Positions 42,014-51,904 of a stretch of DNA of 64,000 nt are shown here, one piece after another. How positions within the stretch are numbered: the stretch's first letter is position 1; each line of letters begins with the position of its first letter. This DNA comes from Phytopythium helicoides (Eukaryota; Oomycota; Peronosporomycetes; Pythiales; Pythiaceae), in contig JANFNE010000030.1 in NCBI GenBank assembly GCA_024867545.1, forward strand, positions 558,001-622,000. The letters run 5' to 3'. Both the position numbers and the translations under genes were made by a program. Under the pieces are notes generated by a model. The model was given only the letters and a program-made list of their open reading frames with translations. It was not told where the DNA came from and made no database searches.

Positions 42014-42624
42014 ATGAGAGGCGTGCCGCGCAGCGTGCGAGTGTTCACCGTGGCGCACGAGTCTCGCTACGTGGTGGTGCGCAACATTCCTGCTATTGGC
42101 GTGCTGGACGAGCTGCGGGCCAAGCTGAGTCTCTTCGGCTCGATTCTCGACTTTCGCGTGCTCGATGACCCGGCTGACCGAGAGCGGGCGTTGGGCGTGA
42201 AGGAGGGGGAAGAGAAGAGGACGACCGCTTCACGGACGTCGTGTGGGTGCAGTACGAGACGGTTAACAACGCGAGGCACGCCAAGGCGCGAGCAGGGCTC
42301 AAGCCGTTCTACGGTAGCCTGCTAAAGGTCTCGTACGCGCCGCAGGACGAGACGCCGAGTGATACGGCGCAAAAGCTGAAGGAACGTAGAGAATTATTGC
42401 TACGCCGAGCGAGGCGAGCAGGAAGCTCCGGAGCACCAAAGCGGACGTCAAGCGAGGGCAATAGGGTGCCAGCTCGAGAAGAGCACGACAACTACGCGAG
42501 GATTACAGCCACCCTGACCAGCCAGCGGACAAGCGACGCAGAGTTTGATGATAGTAAAGACACACAGACTTCATTACAGAGTGTTTGTGGCGGCGATCTT
42601 GAACCTCTTACACGAGCAGCTTGA
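42014..42624 (+). CDS. RBM48: RNA-binding protein RBM48 (minor spliceosome), frame break
   Basis: RBM48 works with ARMC7 in the U12-type spliceosome. The first part reads HESRYVVVRNIPAIGVLDEL, the opening of the RBM48 RRM. The second part in another frame reads RFTDVVWVQYETVNNARHAK, FYGSLLKVSYAPQDET and AQKLKERRE, which are the RRM end and the typical RBM48 extension. The two frames are joined only if 23 nt (42197-42219, GTGAAG...GAG) are removed or one base is added. An intron that short is unlikely, so a small indel is the better explanation. The ending is disordered. The stop lies 17 bp inside the opposite SPC25 coding region. The presence of RBM48 suggests U12-type splicing in this organism. 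Confidence 0.75.
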
Positions 42625-43650
42625 ACTGTCGACGCATGGCACGAATGAAGAGCGGCAGGTCGCCGCTGCGGTTGAGCTCGGCCACGAGGTCGTCCAGTGC
42701 CAGAACTGCCTCACTGCACTTGTCGACTTCGTCGTGCACGCATCGCCATGTCAGCCTCATACTCAAACTCTTCGAACTCTGTCTCAAACGCACCGATGTA
42801 TCTGTCGGACTCCTGGTCGATCGTCATGCGGAACGAGAACTCGCGGTCCGGTCGGCTCTCGTCAATCTGTGTGAACCGGACGACCACACGTCCGGCTAGA
42901 ATGGCAGTGGCAATCGTCAGCTGCGTTCTCAACACACAATGCGCTCCACTCCCAGATCGGTCCACGCACCGCCAGAGTGCTCAAAGAAGAGTCCGAGCCG
43001 CTGGTACATGGCAATACCACGCTCCAGCTCGGCGAGCTGCTGCTCCTGGCGCACTCGCTGCTGCTCCGACTCTGATGCTCCCACAGCACGCTCATCAGCT
43101 CGGAGTCGAATTCAAAGCATCCCTCCACGGCGTCGCCCACCTTCCAGCAGCTCCTTCAGCCGCCTGTCCTCCATCTGCGTCTGCTCGAACAGCCCCTTGA
43201 CGACTGGTTCTCGCTTGTTCTTCTCCGTCTACACTCCCTCTCTGCGTCAGTCTCCTCCCCCAACTTCCTCCCTTCTTCCTCAACTCTCCACACACCTGCA
43301 GCACGCCAATCTCCACCTGGTGCGCGCCAATCTCCCTCTCCTTGCTGCTCACATCTTCCCCACCGCAAACTCATTAGAAAAAAAAAACAAAGCAAAAAGT
43401 TGCAATTCTCCTCCATCAAACGCAGCGAAAACCCCGCCGCACCGGATGCCAGCGCCTTGTGCTGCTCCTGCAGCGCCTCCCGCCGTCGCGCCGCGTCCAC
43501 CGCCTGCCGCGCGTTCTCCTGCGCCTGCGCGTCGTCCTGACGCTTCTCCGCCAGCAGCTGCGTCTTCTGGGCCTCGATCCACCGCAGTACAGCGCCGCGC
43601 GTCTCCTGGTTGCCGCGCACCAGCGCGTCGATGGCCAGCGCCTCGCTCAT
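42608..43650 (-). CDS. SPC25: Kinetochore protein SPC25
   Basis: Subunit of the NDC80 complex that links kinetochores to spindle microtubules. Six minus-strand exons (43650-43443, 43354-43296, 43228-43141, 43071-42970, 42895-42763, 42713-42608) join in phase to 231 residues, close to human SPC25 (224). The N-terminal two thirds are coiled coil (WIEAQKTQLLAEKRQDDAQ, RQEQQLAELERGIAMY). The globular RWD-like end starts YQRLGLFFEHSG, then RVVVRFTQIDESRPDREFSF, and ends LAELNRSGDLPLF and RAMRRQFKLLV, the usual SPC25 spacing. Introns are 49-90 nt. Spliced borders were chosen to restore this fold. SPC24 is an alternative but fits less well at the C-terminus. Confidence 0.8.
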
Positions 43651-44422
43651 GATGGAGCGCAACTTTGGGCGCCACGTTCAAAAAATCGACAAGATGATGG
43701 TGTGGACCACGTTAGAGAGACTGCAACATGTGAAGCCATCCGGGATTTGTCGTCGGCAGTTTTTTTTTTTTTTTTTTTTTTTTTTCTCGCGCGCCGCTAA
43801 AACGGAGCGACGGCTTTTTTTTTTCTTGCCTGGTTGGCAGCGTGTGACTCTTGAACGAGGCTCACTCGAAAAGTGCTTTGGAAGGGTCGAAGTACATTGC
43901 TTTGGAGGAAAATGGCGAGGTGGGGACAGAGCACTCGACATTTCGAGCGATGGAAGGACTGACTCCCACCTCAGCATGATGCGAATGAATAGACAGTTGA
44001 ATCCTCTAGAGATGATTTTCAGGCCCACAGCAAAATGTGGGAAGAAAAATGGAGCCATGTTGCCAGGAACCTTTTGTCGATGGAAATTCCCATGGTGGCC
44101 AAACCATCCGACAGGCGCAAGCCGAAACGCCCAACGGTTGAGGGATCTCTTTGATCAGTCGGGCGACGACACGACAACGCTTTAGAGCCGCACGTGGTGT
44201 TAATGAAGCCTGCGAGAGTGCCCTCAGCGTGGATGTCACACTGGTTACCGCTGGACTGGTCACCTGAACGCGCGCTTTTTCTTCCACGGCGCTTCGAGCT
44301 CGCGATGAGAGAAGAAGACGTCACGAACGACTCGGCGGCGTGAGATGTGAGCATTTACCAATTTACCAGCGACCCAGCACGCCGGACTTCACCTTCTCCT
44401 CACACCTCCCCACTCAAGAAAA
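43651..44422. other. Intergenic region with poly-T tracts
   Basis: 770 nt. Holds a 26-base T run (about 43760-43785) and a shorter one near 43817-43825. No supported gene. Confidence 0.5.
43760..43785 (+). repeat. Poly-T homopolymer
   Basis: 26 T residues in a row, directly visible. The exact length is likely to be uncertain in any assembly. Confidence 0.9.
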
Positions 44423-44797
44423 ATGATGAAGCTCGCCTTCGCTGTCATTGCTTTTGCCGCTGCCGCCAGCCAGAGCTCTGCCTTGTCGATGCGTGCGGCT
44501 CAAGAATCGAGTGGCAGCTCCAACGAAATTGTGGAAGGTCCAAGTGTCAATGTGAGCGAATCGTCGACCTCCGGTGGATCCAATGATCCTGCTGGATGGA
44601 CTCCTGGTTCAGACGCTGGATCGGGCCACTACGGCTCCTACGCGGGATCGGGATCGTACGGCTCTGGGTCGGGATCGGGCAACAGCACGGGCCCTGATGT
44701 TGGCGATGCCTCCACTTCTGGCGTGGCGGGCACTGCTATCTGGACGGCCACGACCATGACTCTAGCGGCGACGTCGGCTGTTGTGCTGCTTGTGTAA
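44423..44797 (+). CDS. Small secreted, probably GPI-anchored Ser/Gly-rich protein
   Basis: 124 residues: signal peptide (MMKLAFAVIAFAAAASQSSA, cleavage around 20-22), a Ser/Gly/Asp/Tyr-rich middle with degenerate GSGSYGSG repeats and N-x-S/T sites (NVSES, NSTGP), and a hydrophobic end (AIWTATTMTLAATSAVVLLV) that stops without any charged tail. This layout indicates removal of the tail and attachment of a GPI anchor, so the mature protein would be a small cell-wall or surface polypeptide. No RxLR motif. Such proteins are common among oomycete wall-associated proteins; a specific role cannot be given. Confidence 0.7.
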   Translation: MMKLAFAVIAFAAAASQSSALSMRAAQESSGSSNEIVEGPSVNVSESSTSGGSNDPAGWTPGSDAGSGHYGSYAGSGSYGSGSGSGNSTGPDVGDASTSGVAGTAIWTATTMTLAATSAVVLLV

Positions 44798-45020
44798 GCA
44801 ATATCTGCGCTTGAACTGGTCCCAGCTGTATTGCACCTGCAGTCATGTAGATTCGTCCTTTCGTTGAAAGGTGGAGTGATGAATAGCATCCCCACCGAGT
44901 AACGCCACTAATGCAACGCGCAGATGCTCGCAATTGCATTTTCATTTCACTTAGAGCGCAAAGATTCTTTCAGATGACTGTGTTGAGGAACATCGTTTCG
45001 CTTTACGTTGGAGCCACCTA

Positions 45021-48000
45021 TCAAAATCGCCCTCGCCACCCACGTGCAGAGCTGGATCCACTGGGCGGGTCCTGAAAATTGTCTCCAAAGACAGGTTGAT
45101 TGAGCTTCAGCTCTACTCGCGTCATAGGGGTCGCAGTCACGATAGGAGTTGCTGGTAGTTGCCGTGAAGGCCGTCGAGATCCAGATGATGAAGTTGGAGG
45201 TCGAGCGAGGGGTGGAAGTACAACTGGTGGGATTTTGGGCTTTGCTAGTGAATCGTCAATCTGAGTAGCGGGTGACGGAAGGAGCAAAGGCAATTTTCCG
45301 TCCCAATCAATGCCATCTTCGTCTTCTTGGTCTCTGTCTTCGATGAGTGTTTCGGTCTCACTTCTTTGAGAGCGAGCGCTATACCCTCGATAGACACTCT
45401 GAATTCGAGTGGCTGACCGATTTACTCGCTCTAGGTCCCGACGGAATCGAGCACGACGCGCCTCTTGCCGTACCAAGAACATGCGGATATTCGACTGGAT
45501 GGTGATAGCGCACACAGCAGCAAGGTGGTCCTTCCTTTCTTCACGCATACGACAGGCTAATTGTTGTGCATGGTGCATGCGAACAGCAGACTGAATGATG
45601 ATTGCTGATGCCATCCTCTTGATTTCCAGTGCTATCTGCTCGCGCTTTTGCTGTTCCATCATTGCTATGCGGTACTTTCGTCGTTCGGCTCCCAATCTTC
45701 GTAGTCGCTCGGTTTCTTCGTTTACAGCCAGAGCCGCATTTTCAGCATCATGCACCTTGGCAGCCTGCACTGAGAATAGCTGCTCTTGGGCAATTGCCAT
45801 CATTGTCATTGCTTGATGATGCTTTTGACGACGCTTGTATCGTCTGTAAACTCGAATGATCTTCCTCACAGCCATCAATCGCCTTCGTCTCTCCTTGTTT
45901 CGTCGAGAGAGTACATCTCGGAAACGCAACTTGACGCGATGGCCTCGGAAAATGCGCTGAATATCAACGCTGCTTGATCGAACAAGTTTTACCAAGTCGG
46001 CTAGACTTCGAAGTACGTGTCCACGCTCGCGGTAAGCTCGATACTGCCGCTGGATTACACTCGCAAGGTAATCTTCGCGACTAAAGAGTGGGCGAGTAGG
46101 CTTCTTGCGAACCAACATGCTGCCATGTAGGCGATTCCGCTTTCCGCTTGTTGCGTCCGCTGCCATAACGAGGTAGGGGTCTCGCAATTCGAACTGCATC
46201 AAAGCATCATGAGCATCGCGTCTCCTTTGCATCTCGATTCGAAGTCGTCGAGAACTAACACGCAGTGGAAGGTTACTTTTTGATGCCAGATGATGATCAT
46301 TAGTTTGGGAACCAGAGTGGTCTTGCTCAATGGGGTCAGTAACGTCTTGCTGTCGGTGTCGAAGCTGGCGACGTAGTCTCTCAACATGGGGGGATTGGGC
46401 AACAATCAAATTGGAGAATTGTTCTTCAACGCCTCCCGATGCCATGATCGACTCGAATGGATTGTAATCATGCTCAATCCGCGCAACATCTTGATTTAGA
46501 CGATTGTGGTCTTGCTGCTCTAAATGATGCTCGTGCTCGATGGTCTCCAGACATGAACGCCAGCGCTCACGCTCTCGCCCTTCACAAGCATCGATAAGAT
46601 TCGACTCAGGCTTCGGAAGATAAGCTATTAACACATCGTAGATGCGTCTCTCAAGCGAAAACTCGCCAGTGTCGACAGTCTTTTTCCCACTGATGGATTC
46701 GCCATCCTTGAGCGTAACTTTGTCGGTCAAAAATGTTATCGACTGAGATTTGTGACTTGATCCTGAACCATTCGGGCTCGCGACTACTTGGGGGAGCAAT
46801 AGCGGATTATTCTCCGCGTCAATACCTAACAAATACGCGATCATTGCTGACCTGTACAATGTTGCCAGATCCGAGTTGAGGTACAGCATATAATTGGGCA
46901 CCTTGCCGTTTCTCCATGAGAACCGAAGGAGCGGGTCAAAGTTTGTACAAGTGCGCTGTTGTTTCTGAATTGCTCGCCACTCTGCAATACCTTCTACAAT
47001 ATTGGTTGTTGCATCACGCAGGCTAAAGATGAATGTGCCGATCTGCACGAGTCGACGTTGAATTTTGCCCTTGATTTGATCAAGTTGAGCTGACAAGGCC
47101 GCAATGTTTTCTTTTACGATTGTCATCGCTGCAGCATTGCTTTGTCCTGAACCGGAGTCTGGGCGTAAAAGTGAGATCGACGAAGAAGAGCCACGCCGAG
47201 CTCTAAACATACGCGCAGCCCCGGCACCAGCAATCGCTTCGGCAGCTCTCTTCGCTTCGACGACATTGACGAGCTCATTCGCTAGACCATCAAACACTGC
47301 AGAGACTTCATTCAACTGGCGAATTGTCTGCTCGCGAACAAGTATATCTTTTGCGATTCGAAGCTCGAGAACCATTAGTACTGAAGATCTATACGGTCGC
47401 GGGTTTAGGCTCTTGCTGATTGGATTGTTTTGAGGTGAAGGGACCGATTGCGAGAGGGGTTGGTGTTGTAGTGGCGAGGCAGGTAAGTGACTTCCCATTC
47501 GACGTGTGGGTCGCACAACAAGAGGTGAAGTGGGCAATAGGCGTACCACTGACGACGGATCTATGTCATCTGTGATGGAACAGGCTTGCGTGGCGATTGA
47601 ATTTGATATCAATTCTTCTTCGCTCGACTGATTCATAGCGGGATGTAATTGTCGCTCTCGAGGGAAATTTTTTACATGCTTTGCAGGTACAACTCGAGCC
47701 CCATCCCTTTTGTGAGTAGCAGATTTCGTAGTTGATTTTGGGCTCGTTCGAATTCGTAAAATGACGCCATTTTCTTCTTGCAAATCCCGGTCTTCATCGG
47801 AAAGGTGGAGATCGTCGTGACTATCAGAGCCAAGTTGGTGTCGGTGAAGTTTCGGTGATTTGCTGCGTCGTGCCATGTACTCACTTTCCTTGCTCTCTCT
47901 GCGCTGGATTTGCCGAGCAAGTCTTGCCTTGTAGGCTGCGTCCTGGGCCCTTTGGGCGTCATACTGCCGTGCAAGTCCGCGAGCAAGTGTATTTCGCTTC

Positions 48001-48275
48001 ACAAGACGTCGGGTTTGTTCATGCCCCGGTTTCCCTAAACGCTTCAAATCTACCAAGTTAGTGTCACTCCTCGTAGCGGTCGCTGGTGATTGAGGCACAT
48101 CACCAAGCAGATGGATCGGCATGACACCGAAGCTCTGTGCTTTCAAGGTCGACAAAGCATCGCTTCTTGAATGAAAGGGCAAGTAAGAATAGCTGGACAC
48201 AAATATTGATCCCCGCAAGAGCGGGACTTCAAGTAAAGATAAACAGGATTGGTAGATGATATCTTCAGCGCTCAT
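45021..48275 (-). CDS. IQ-motif calmodulin-binding protein
   Basis: About 1085 residues, single long exon from ATG 48275 (the open frame continues upstream only from a non-ATG codon). The first 700 residues are mostly disordered with helical stretches (LELRIAKDILVREQTIRQL, EWRAIQKQQRTCTNF). The C-terminal third has several IQ-type motifs: ASVIQRQYRAYRERG, VDIQRIFRGHRVKLRF, a degenerate one around IIRVYRRYKRRQKHH, AIIIQSAVRMHHAQ, AITIQSNIRMFLVRQE and TRIQSVYRGYSARSQR. Each would bind calmodulin or a light chain. Basic helices between them suggest a long rod. Proteins of this build often sit on cilia or the cytoskeleton, but no motor domain is present and the role is unknown. Confidence 0.75.
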   Translation of the reverse strand: MSAEDIIYQSCLSLLEVPLLRGSIFVSSYSYLPFHSRSDALSTLKAQSFGVMPIHLLGDVPQSPATATRSDTNLVDLKRLGKPGHEQTRRLVKRNTLARGLARQYDAQRAQDAAYKARLARQIQRRESKESEYMARRSKSPKLHRHQLGSDSHDDLHLSDEDRDLQEENGVILRIRTSPKSTTKSATHKRDGARVVPAKHVKNFPRERQLHPAMNQSSEEELISNSIATQACSITDDIDPSSVVRLLPTSPLVVRPTRRMGSHLPASPLQHQPLSQSVPSPQNNPISKSLNPRPYRSSVLMVLELRIAKDILVREQTIRQLNEVSAVFDGLANELVNVVEAKRAAEAIAGAGAARMFRARRGSSSSISLLRPDSGSGQSNAAAMTIVKENIAALSAQLDQIKGKIQRRLVQIGTFIFSLRDATTNIVEGIAEWRAIQKQQRTCTNFDPLLRFSWRNGKVPNYMLYLNSDLATLYRSAMIAYLLGIDAENNPLLLPQVVASPNGSGSSHKSQSITFLTDKVTLKDGESISGKKTVDTGEFSLERRIYDVLIAYLPKPESNLIDACEGRERERWRSCLETIEHEHHLEQQDHNRLNQDVARIEHDYNPFESIMASGGVEEQFSNLIVAQSPHVERLRRQLRHRQQDVTDPIEQDHSGSQTNDHHLASKSNLPLRVSSRRLRIEMQRRRDAHDALMQFELRDPYLVMAADATSGKRNRLHGSMLVRKKPTRPLFSREDYLASVIQRQYRAYRERGHVLRSLADLVKLVRSSSVDIQRIFRGHRVKLRFRDVLSRRNKERRRRLMAVRKIIRVYRRYKRRQKHHQAMTMMAIAQEQLFSVQAAKVHDAENAALAVNEETERLRRLGAERRKYRIAMMEQQKREQIALEIKRMASAIIIQSAVRMHHAQQLACRMREERKDHLAAVCAITIQSNIRMFLVRQEARRARFRRDLERVNRSATRIQSVYRGYSARSQRSETETLIEDRDQEDEDGIDWDGKLPLLLPSPATQIDDSLAKPKIPPVVLPPLARPPTSSSGSRRPSRQLPATPIVTATPMTRVELKLNQPVFGDNFQDPPSGSSSARGWRGRF

Positions 48276-48382
48276 GGATTGATCATGGCGCAGTGCTTTT
48301 CGTTCTACACGCAATAACAGAGAAGGTCAAGGCCTAGCGTCTAGGGCCTAGACAAAACCTTGACTCACCAGATGAACTTTAT

Positions 48383-50209
48383 CTATTCAAGCCATCCAAG
48401 ATCACATACAAGAGAAATATGATCCGAAGGAAACTTGGACGAAGGCAAAGCAACTTCTTCAGTGACTTCTTCCTCAGAGAAATTCGGGAAGGTATGCTGT
48501 ACCTGAAGCCGATCTCTGTCAACAAAAATGTAGTCCAATGTGTCGATGAAGGATCTTGCGTAGTTAGTGAACGCTGGAATACCGCAAGCGCTTAGTAGAC
48601 GGAGTGGGTGTCTGAAGCAAGCGTTTGCCGCAGACCCATTCTTCGCCAAAAATCCAGCACTAGAATCCGCTGAGTTCTGGCGTTCCCATCGGAATGACGG
48701 AGCTGCTGCCCAATGCCTGTGGTTTGAGCTCACCACTCCCTTGAGCAAATACTCGGTTGCAATCGTGCCAGGAGTCGCGTTGTAGTCTCCACACATGACA
48801 ACTGCTGGGACGGCATTACTTTCCCTCTGGAGTTGCTCGCGAGCCAAGCACAACGTACGAGCTAGGGTTGCACACTGGACCAATCGAATCATATGGGAGT
48901 CTTCACGGTAAAACAAATGGGTGTTGCTCACCAGCACACGCTTAGAATCATCTGCGGTCATTGCCAAAACCATGATTTGGGCGATCGACGGCACTCGACG
49001 AACGCCAGAGGCGATCTCAGGAAACTCATCCAGCAGCGCGTCAACTGCAGGGTCTGCTCCAACCTCTGTTGCTGCTGCAGAAATGTTTATCGTGAGCTGT
49101 TGGCATACACGAAACTTGCCGAGACGAACGAATGTGGCGCAGCCTTCACGGGTCGACCCAGATTTCCCCGAGTAGAACCCATAGAACCCGAGCGTGCGCA
49201 TCATAGGCTCGTAAAAAGAATCGTAGAGGCCCTCGCCGACCTCTTGCAAGCACATGATGTCTGCATTACTCTCTACAAGGTCTTGGAACACCAACTGTGC
49301 GCGGTAGGTTTCCTTCATGACGGCAGGATCGACATACGGGAACAGAATGCGCTTTGATCGAATTGACGTCGTGTAGCCATCGAAAAGGATGTTGTAGCTC
49401 ATAACTCGGAAAGATCCATTGCCGTCATCGCAGGGCTTGGAGCCGAGCTGTCTTCGCTTCCGGAATGTGCTGCCATCACGGTCTGGCCCAGGCTCCACTG
49501 GCGTCGTTATGAGCGCCGCTTTGCTGTCTTCCGCGACTTCGTCGAAGTTTGTCGGTGCGTGGCACTCGATGCGAAATCGGCATCCAACATCAACACTTGA
49601 AGGGGTGAATCTCTGAGAAGAAGAGCACAGCTCTCCTCCAGTCATGCCCTCCATACACTCTCGACTCAAGCGAAACCACTGCCAACTACACTCGCCAGGC
49701 TCACAGAATTCCGTGCGCGCAAGCGGCAGCACCGGGATACCAACTAAAAGCGGTTCCACACAACTTAGACCCACAACGAGAGGCTGGTTGTAAAGCACCA
49801 CGAACGTTTCGTCACCAACGCAGATCTTGGCTGTGCGCACTAACGCCTCTCCAACCACCTCCTTGCCATCGATTTCTCGTCCTTCCGCGTCCCAAAATCT
49901 CACAACGAACGCACTCATTGGCTTGGAACCCTCCTCCTCGTTGATCTCAAGCTTTTGGCCTCGTTGGAGTTGAGGATCACTCGTCTTCTTGTGTTTCTTC
50001 TTCTTCTTCTTCGTGCCAGACCCATTCGCCTTGCTATTGCTGGTGGCTGCATTCCCAGCCGCCAAAAGCTGCAGTCGGTGGCGGATTTTCTCCAGCTTCT
50101 CGCCCGCCGGTCGGTAGAATGTCTTGCGCTCTCCCCGGAGCTGCAGCTGCAGCCGCACGTGGTCCTCTCCGTCCACGCAGCGCACATGCGCCACCCCCAG
50201 GCGCTCCAT
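48383..50209 (-). CDS. PDE12: 2',5'-phosphodiesterase 12-like nuclease (EEP family)
   Basis: 608 residues, single exon, the same size as animal PDE12 (about 609), an exonuclease that removes poly(A) from mitochondrial RNAs and cleaves 2'-5' oligoadenylates. The catalytic EEP domain starts FRVMSYNILFDGY. It has the metal-binding glutamate in MCLQEVGEGLYD (near 323), GYFSGKxG-like FYGFYSGKSGSTREGCATF, NTHLFYREDS, GDYNATPGTIATEYL (near 473), IDTLDYIFVD and SDHISLVCDL (near 596). The N-terminal half has the PDE12-type beta-rich region with a lysine run (GTKKKKKKHKK) inserted. No clear mitochondrial presequence is seen at this start. Related CCR4-type deadenylases lack this N-terminal half. Confidence 0.85.
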   Translation of the reverse strand: MERLGVAHVRCVDGEDHVRLQLQLRGERKTFYRPAGEKLEKIRHRLQLLAAGNAATSNSKANGSGTKKKKKKHKKTSDPQLQRGQKLEINEEEGSKPMSAFVVRFWDAEGREIDGKEVVGEALVRTAKICVGDETFVVLYNQPLVVGLSCVEPLLVGIPVLPLARTEFCEPGECSWQWFRLSRECMEGMTGGELCSSSQRFTPSSVDVGCRFRIECHAPTNFDEVAEDSKAALITTPVEPGPDRDGSTFRKRRQLGSKPCDDGNGSFRVMSYNILFDGYTTSIRSKRILFPYVDPAVMKETYRAQLVFQDLVESNADIMCLQEVGEGLYDSFYEPMMRTLGFYGFYSGKSGSTREGCATFVRLGKFRVCQQLTINISAAATEVGADPAVDALLDEFPEIASGVRRVPSIAQIMVLAMTADDSKRVLVSNTHLFYREDSHMIRLVQCATLARTLCLAREQLQRESNAVPAVVMCGDYNATPGTIATEYLLKGVVSSNHRHWAAAPSFRWERQNSADSSAGFLAKNGSAANACFRHPLRLLSACGIPAFTNYARSFIDTLDYIFVDRDRLQVQHTFPNFSEEEVTEEVALPSSKFPSDHISLVCDLGWLE

Positions 50210-50366
50210 GTCCTTTCCCCCCTCGAAAGTTGCCTTTTTGACCAGCAGTCCCTCGCTGTCCCTCGTCTAAATCTATTTTCAGCCAATCACATTGCGCAAA
50301 TTAGGGTACACCACCTCAGCGTAACCTCATTTCCTCATCGATACCATCGCGCATCAAGGCGGCACC

Positions 50367-51814
50367 ATGGAGCTGGTTCAGTGCGTTCGGCTGCGTCTCC
50401 ATGATGCTCCAGGGCTTTGTTGTCCTTATAGAAATGGCGCCTCACGCACTGATGCGTGGCTGTAGGAAGAGCGTAGTGGTGGTGATCGACGGCGCCAACG
50501 TGTCGCGGCAGAAGGACGGACGCACGCGCATCTCCAAGCTCGCGGCCGCCATCGAGTTCTTCCGCTCGGGCTTGGCGTGTGGTGGCGGCGGCAGATTTCC
50601 AGTCAAGTGCGTGGCCTTTGTGCCCAACTTTTGGCTTAATGCGAAGCCCTCGGCGACTGCGGGGCAGCGGGAGATTGACGCCATGGCTCCTGAAGACGTG
50701 GAGCTGCTTCGCCAGCTCGTGGACAGGGACTACGTGACGCTCACACCATCGCAGGTAAGTTGGGAAGGAGGTCGTTGGTGAGAAGTCTGGACGCTCAAGA
50801 TGTATATGGTGGTGGTATTTCAGGCCCATGATGACTACTATGTGATCGACTACGCCGTCAAGTACAACGGGTTTATCGTCACGAACGACATGTTCCGCGA
50901 CCATGTTGCTAGTGGGGTGAGTGCACTGCAACTCCGTGCGATGACTTCTAGGGCTCACATCGGAAAACTATTCTAGCACGTGTTTCACGGGAAGAAATTG
51001 ACGAGGACGTGGGTCAAGGCCCACTGCATTGACTTCACGTTTGTTGGCACGGAGTTCATGCCGAATCCAACGGCGATGGAGAGGGTGCGAGACTTTGACC
51101 CAACCGTAGTGCCACCTCCAAACGAGCTCTCTGGCCCAAGTGTCAATACTTTGCAACCAGCAACCAGCAGCCTCACGCGGTCACTGTCTGGGGAGAACAA
51201 AGTGACTGGAGCTGGTGGGCAAGCAGCTGAAGACGAAGAAGATGAAATGGATGTCGACATCATTGCTAGGCGGAAGAAAAACATTGACTTGTCGGAAGTC
51301 ACGCACTATCGCCTACCTCGCGAGCTGCTTCCGATTTTGCATGGAGACGAAGGAGATACGATGACCAAGTTCCAGGAGTTTACGGATACGTATATTGTAC
51401 TTCCGGCGTTGTCGGCTGCGTCTGCAGAAGGGCCAACGCCAGTCGTGACTCTCTCCATTTACGGGTAAGTAGCTGGCTAGCTCTCTGTGGCGTCAAAGAA
51501 TACTTTGACTCACCAATCAAAATGAGTTGCATTGCAGCCCAGAGTCAAATCGTCAGCGTGCAGTTCAGCTCCTCGATCCGCTGTTAACTAACTACCAGAA
51601 CAGCCAAGCCCTTGCCTACCAGCAGCAACAACAACTACAGATGCAGCAGCTCCAGCACCAACACATGCATTCTCAGCAGCAGTTTAGCCACGTGAACCAC
51701 CAGCATCCCCACGGTGGATACGGTCATCCGAACGCCGGGTATCCGCATACCGTGTACTCCGCGCAAGGACCGAGTGGTCATGACGAGCAGATGATGGACA
51801 TCGATCCTTTTTAA
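50367..51814 (+). CDS. Regnase/Zc3h12a-like NYN-domain ribonuclease
   Basis: Exons 50367-50380, 50466-50754, 50824-50916, 50977-51464 and 51538-51814 join in phase to 386 residues. Residues about 5-170 form a PIN-like NYN domain of the RNase_Zc3h12a type: SVVVVIDGANVSRQ (first catalytic Asp), a FVPNFWLN strand, LVDRDYVTLTPSQ, then HDDYYVIDYAVKYNGFIVTND with MFRDH. Four acidic residues (DGANV, HDDYY, ND, RD) make the metal site. The first ATG exon is only 14 nt and splices exactly before the domain. No CCCH zinc finger is visible, unlike animal Regnase. The C-terminus is Gln/His-rich (QQQQQLQMQQLQHQHMH). Probably an endonuclease that decays mRNA; the substrate is unknown. Confidence 0.8.
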
Positions 51815-51904
51815 CCGTCGAATATTCCAATATGTAAGCGTGATCTGTTGTCGAAAGTGAGTTCATTGCGCTAGAGAGCTAGCCATCTATTGGCATCGTC
51901 TATT

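Noticed and set aside
43678..44287. Open frames around the poly-T tract
   Set aside because: Poly-Lys or poly-Phe translations produced by the homopolymer; no gene features.
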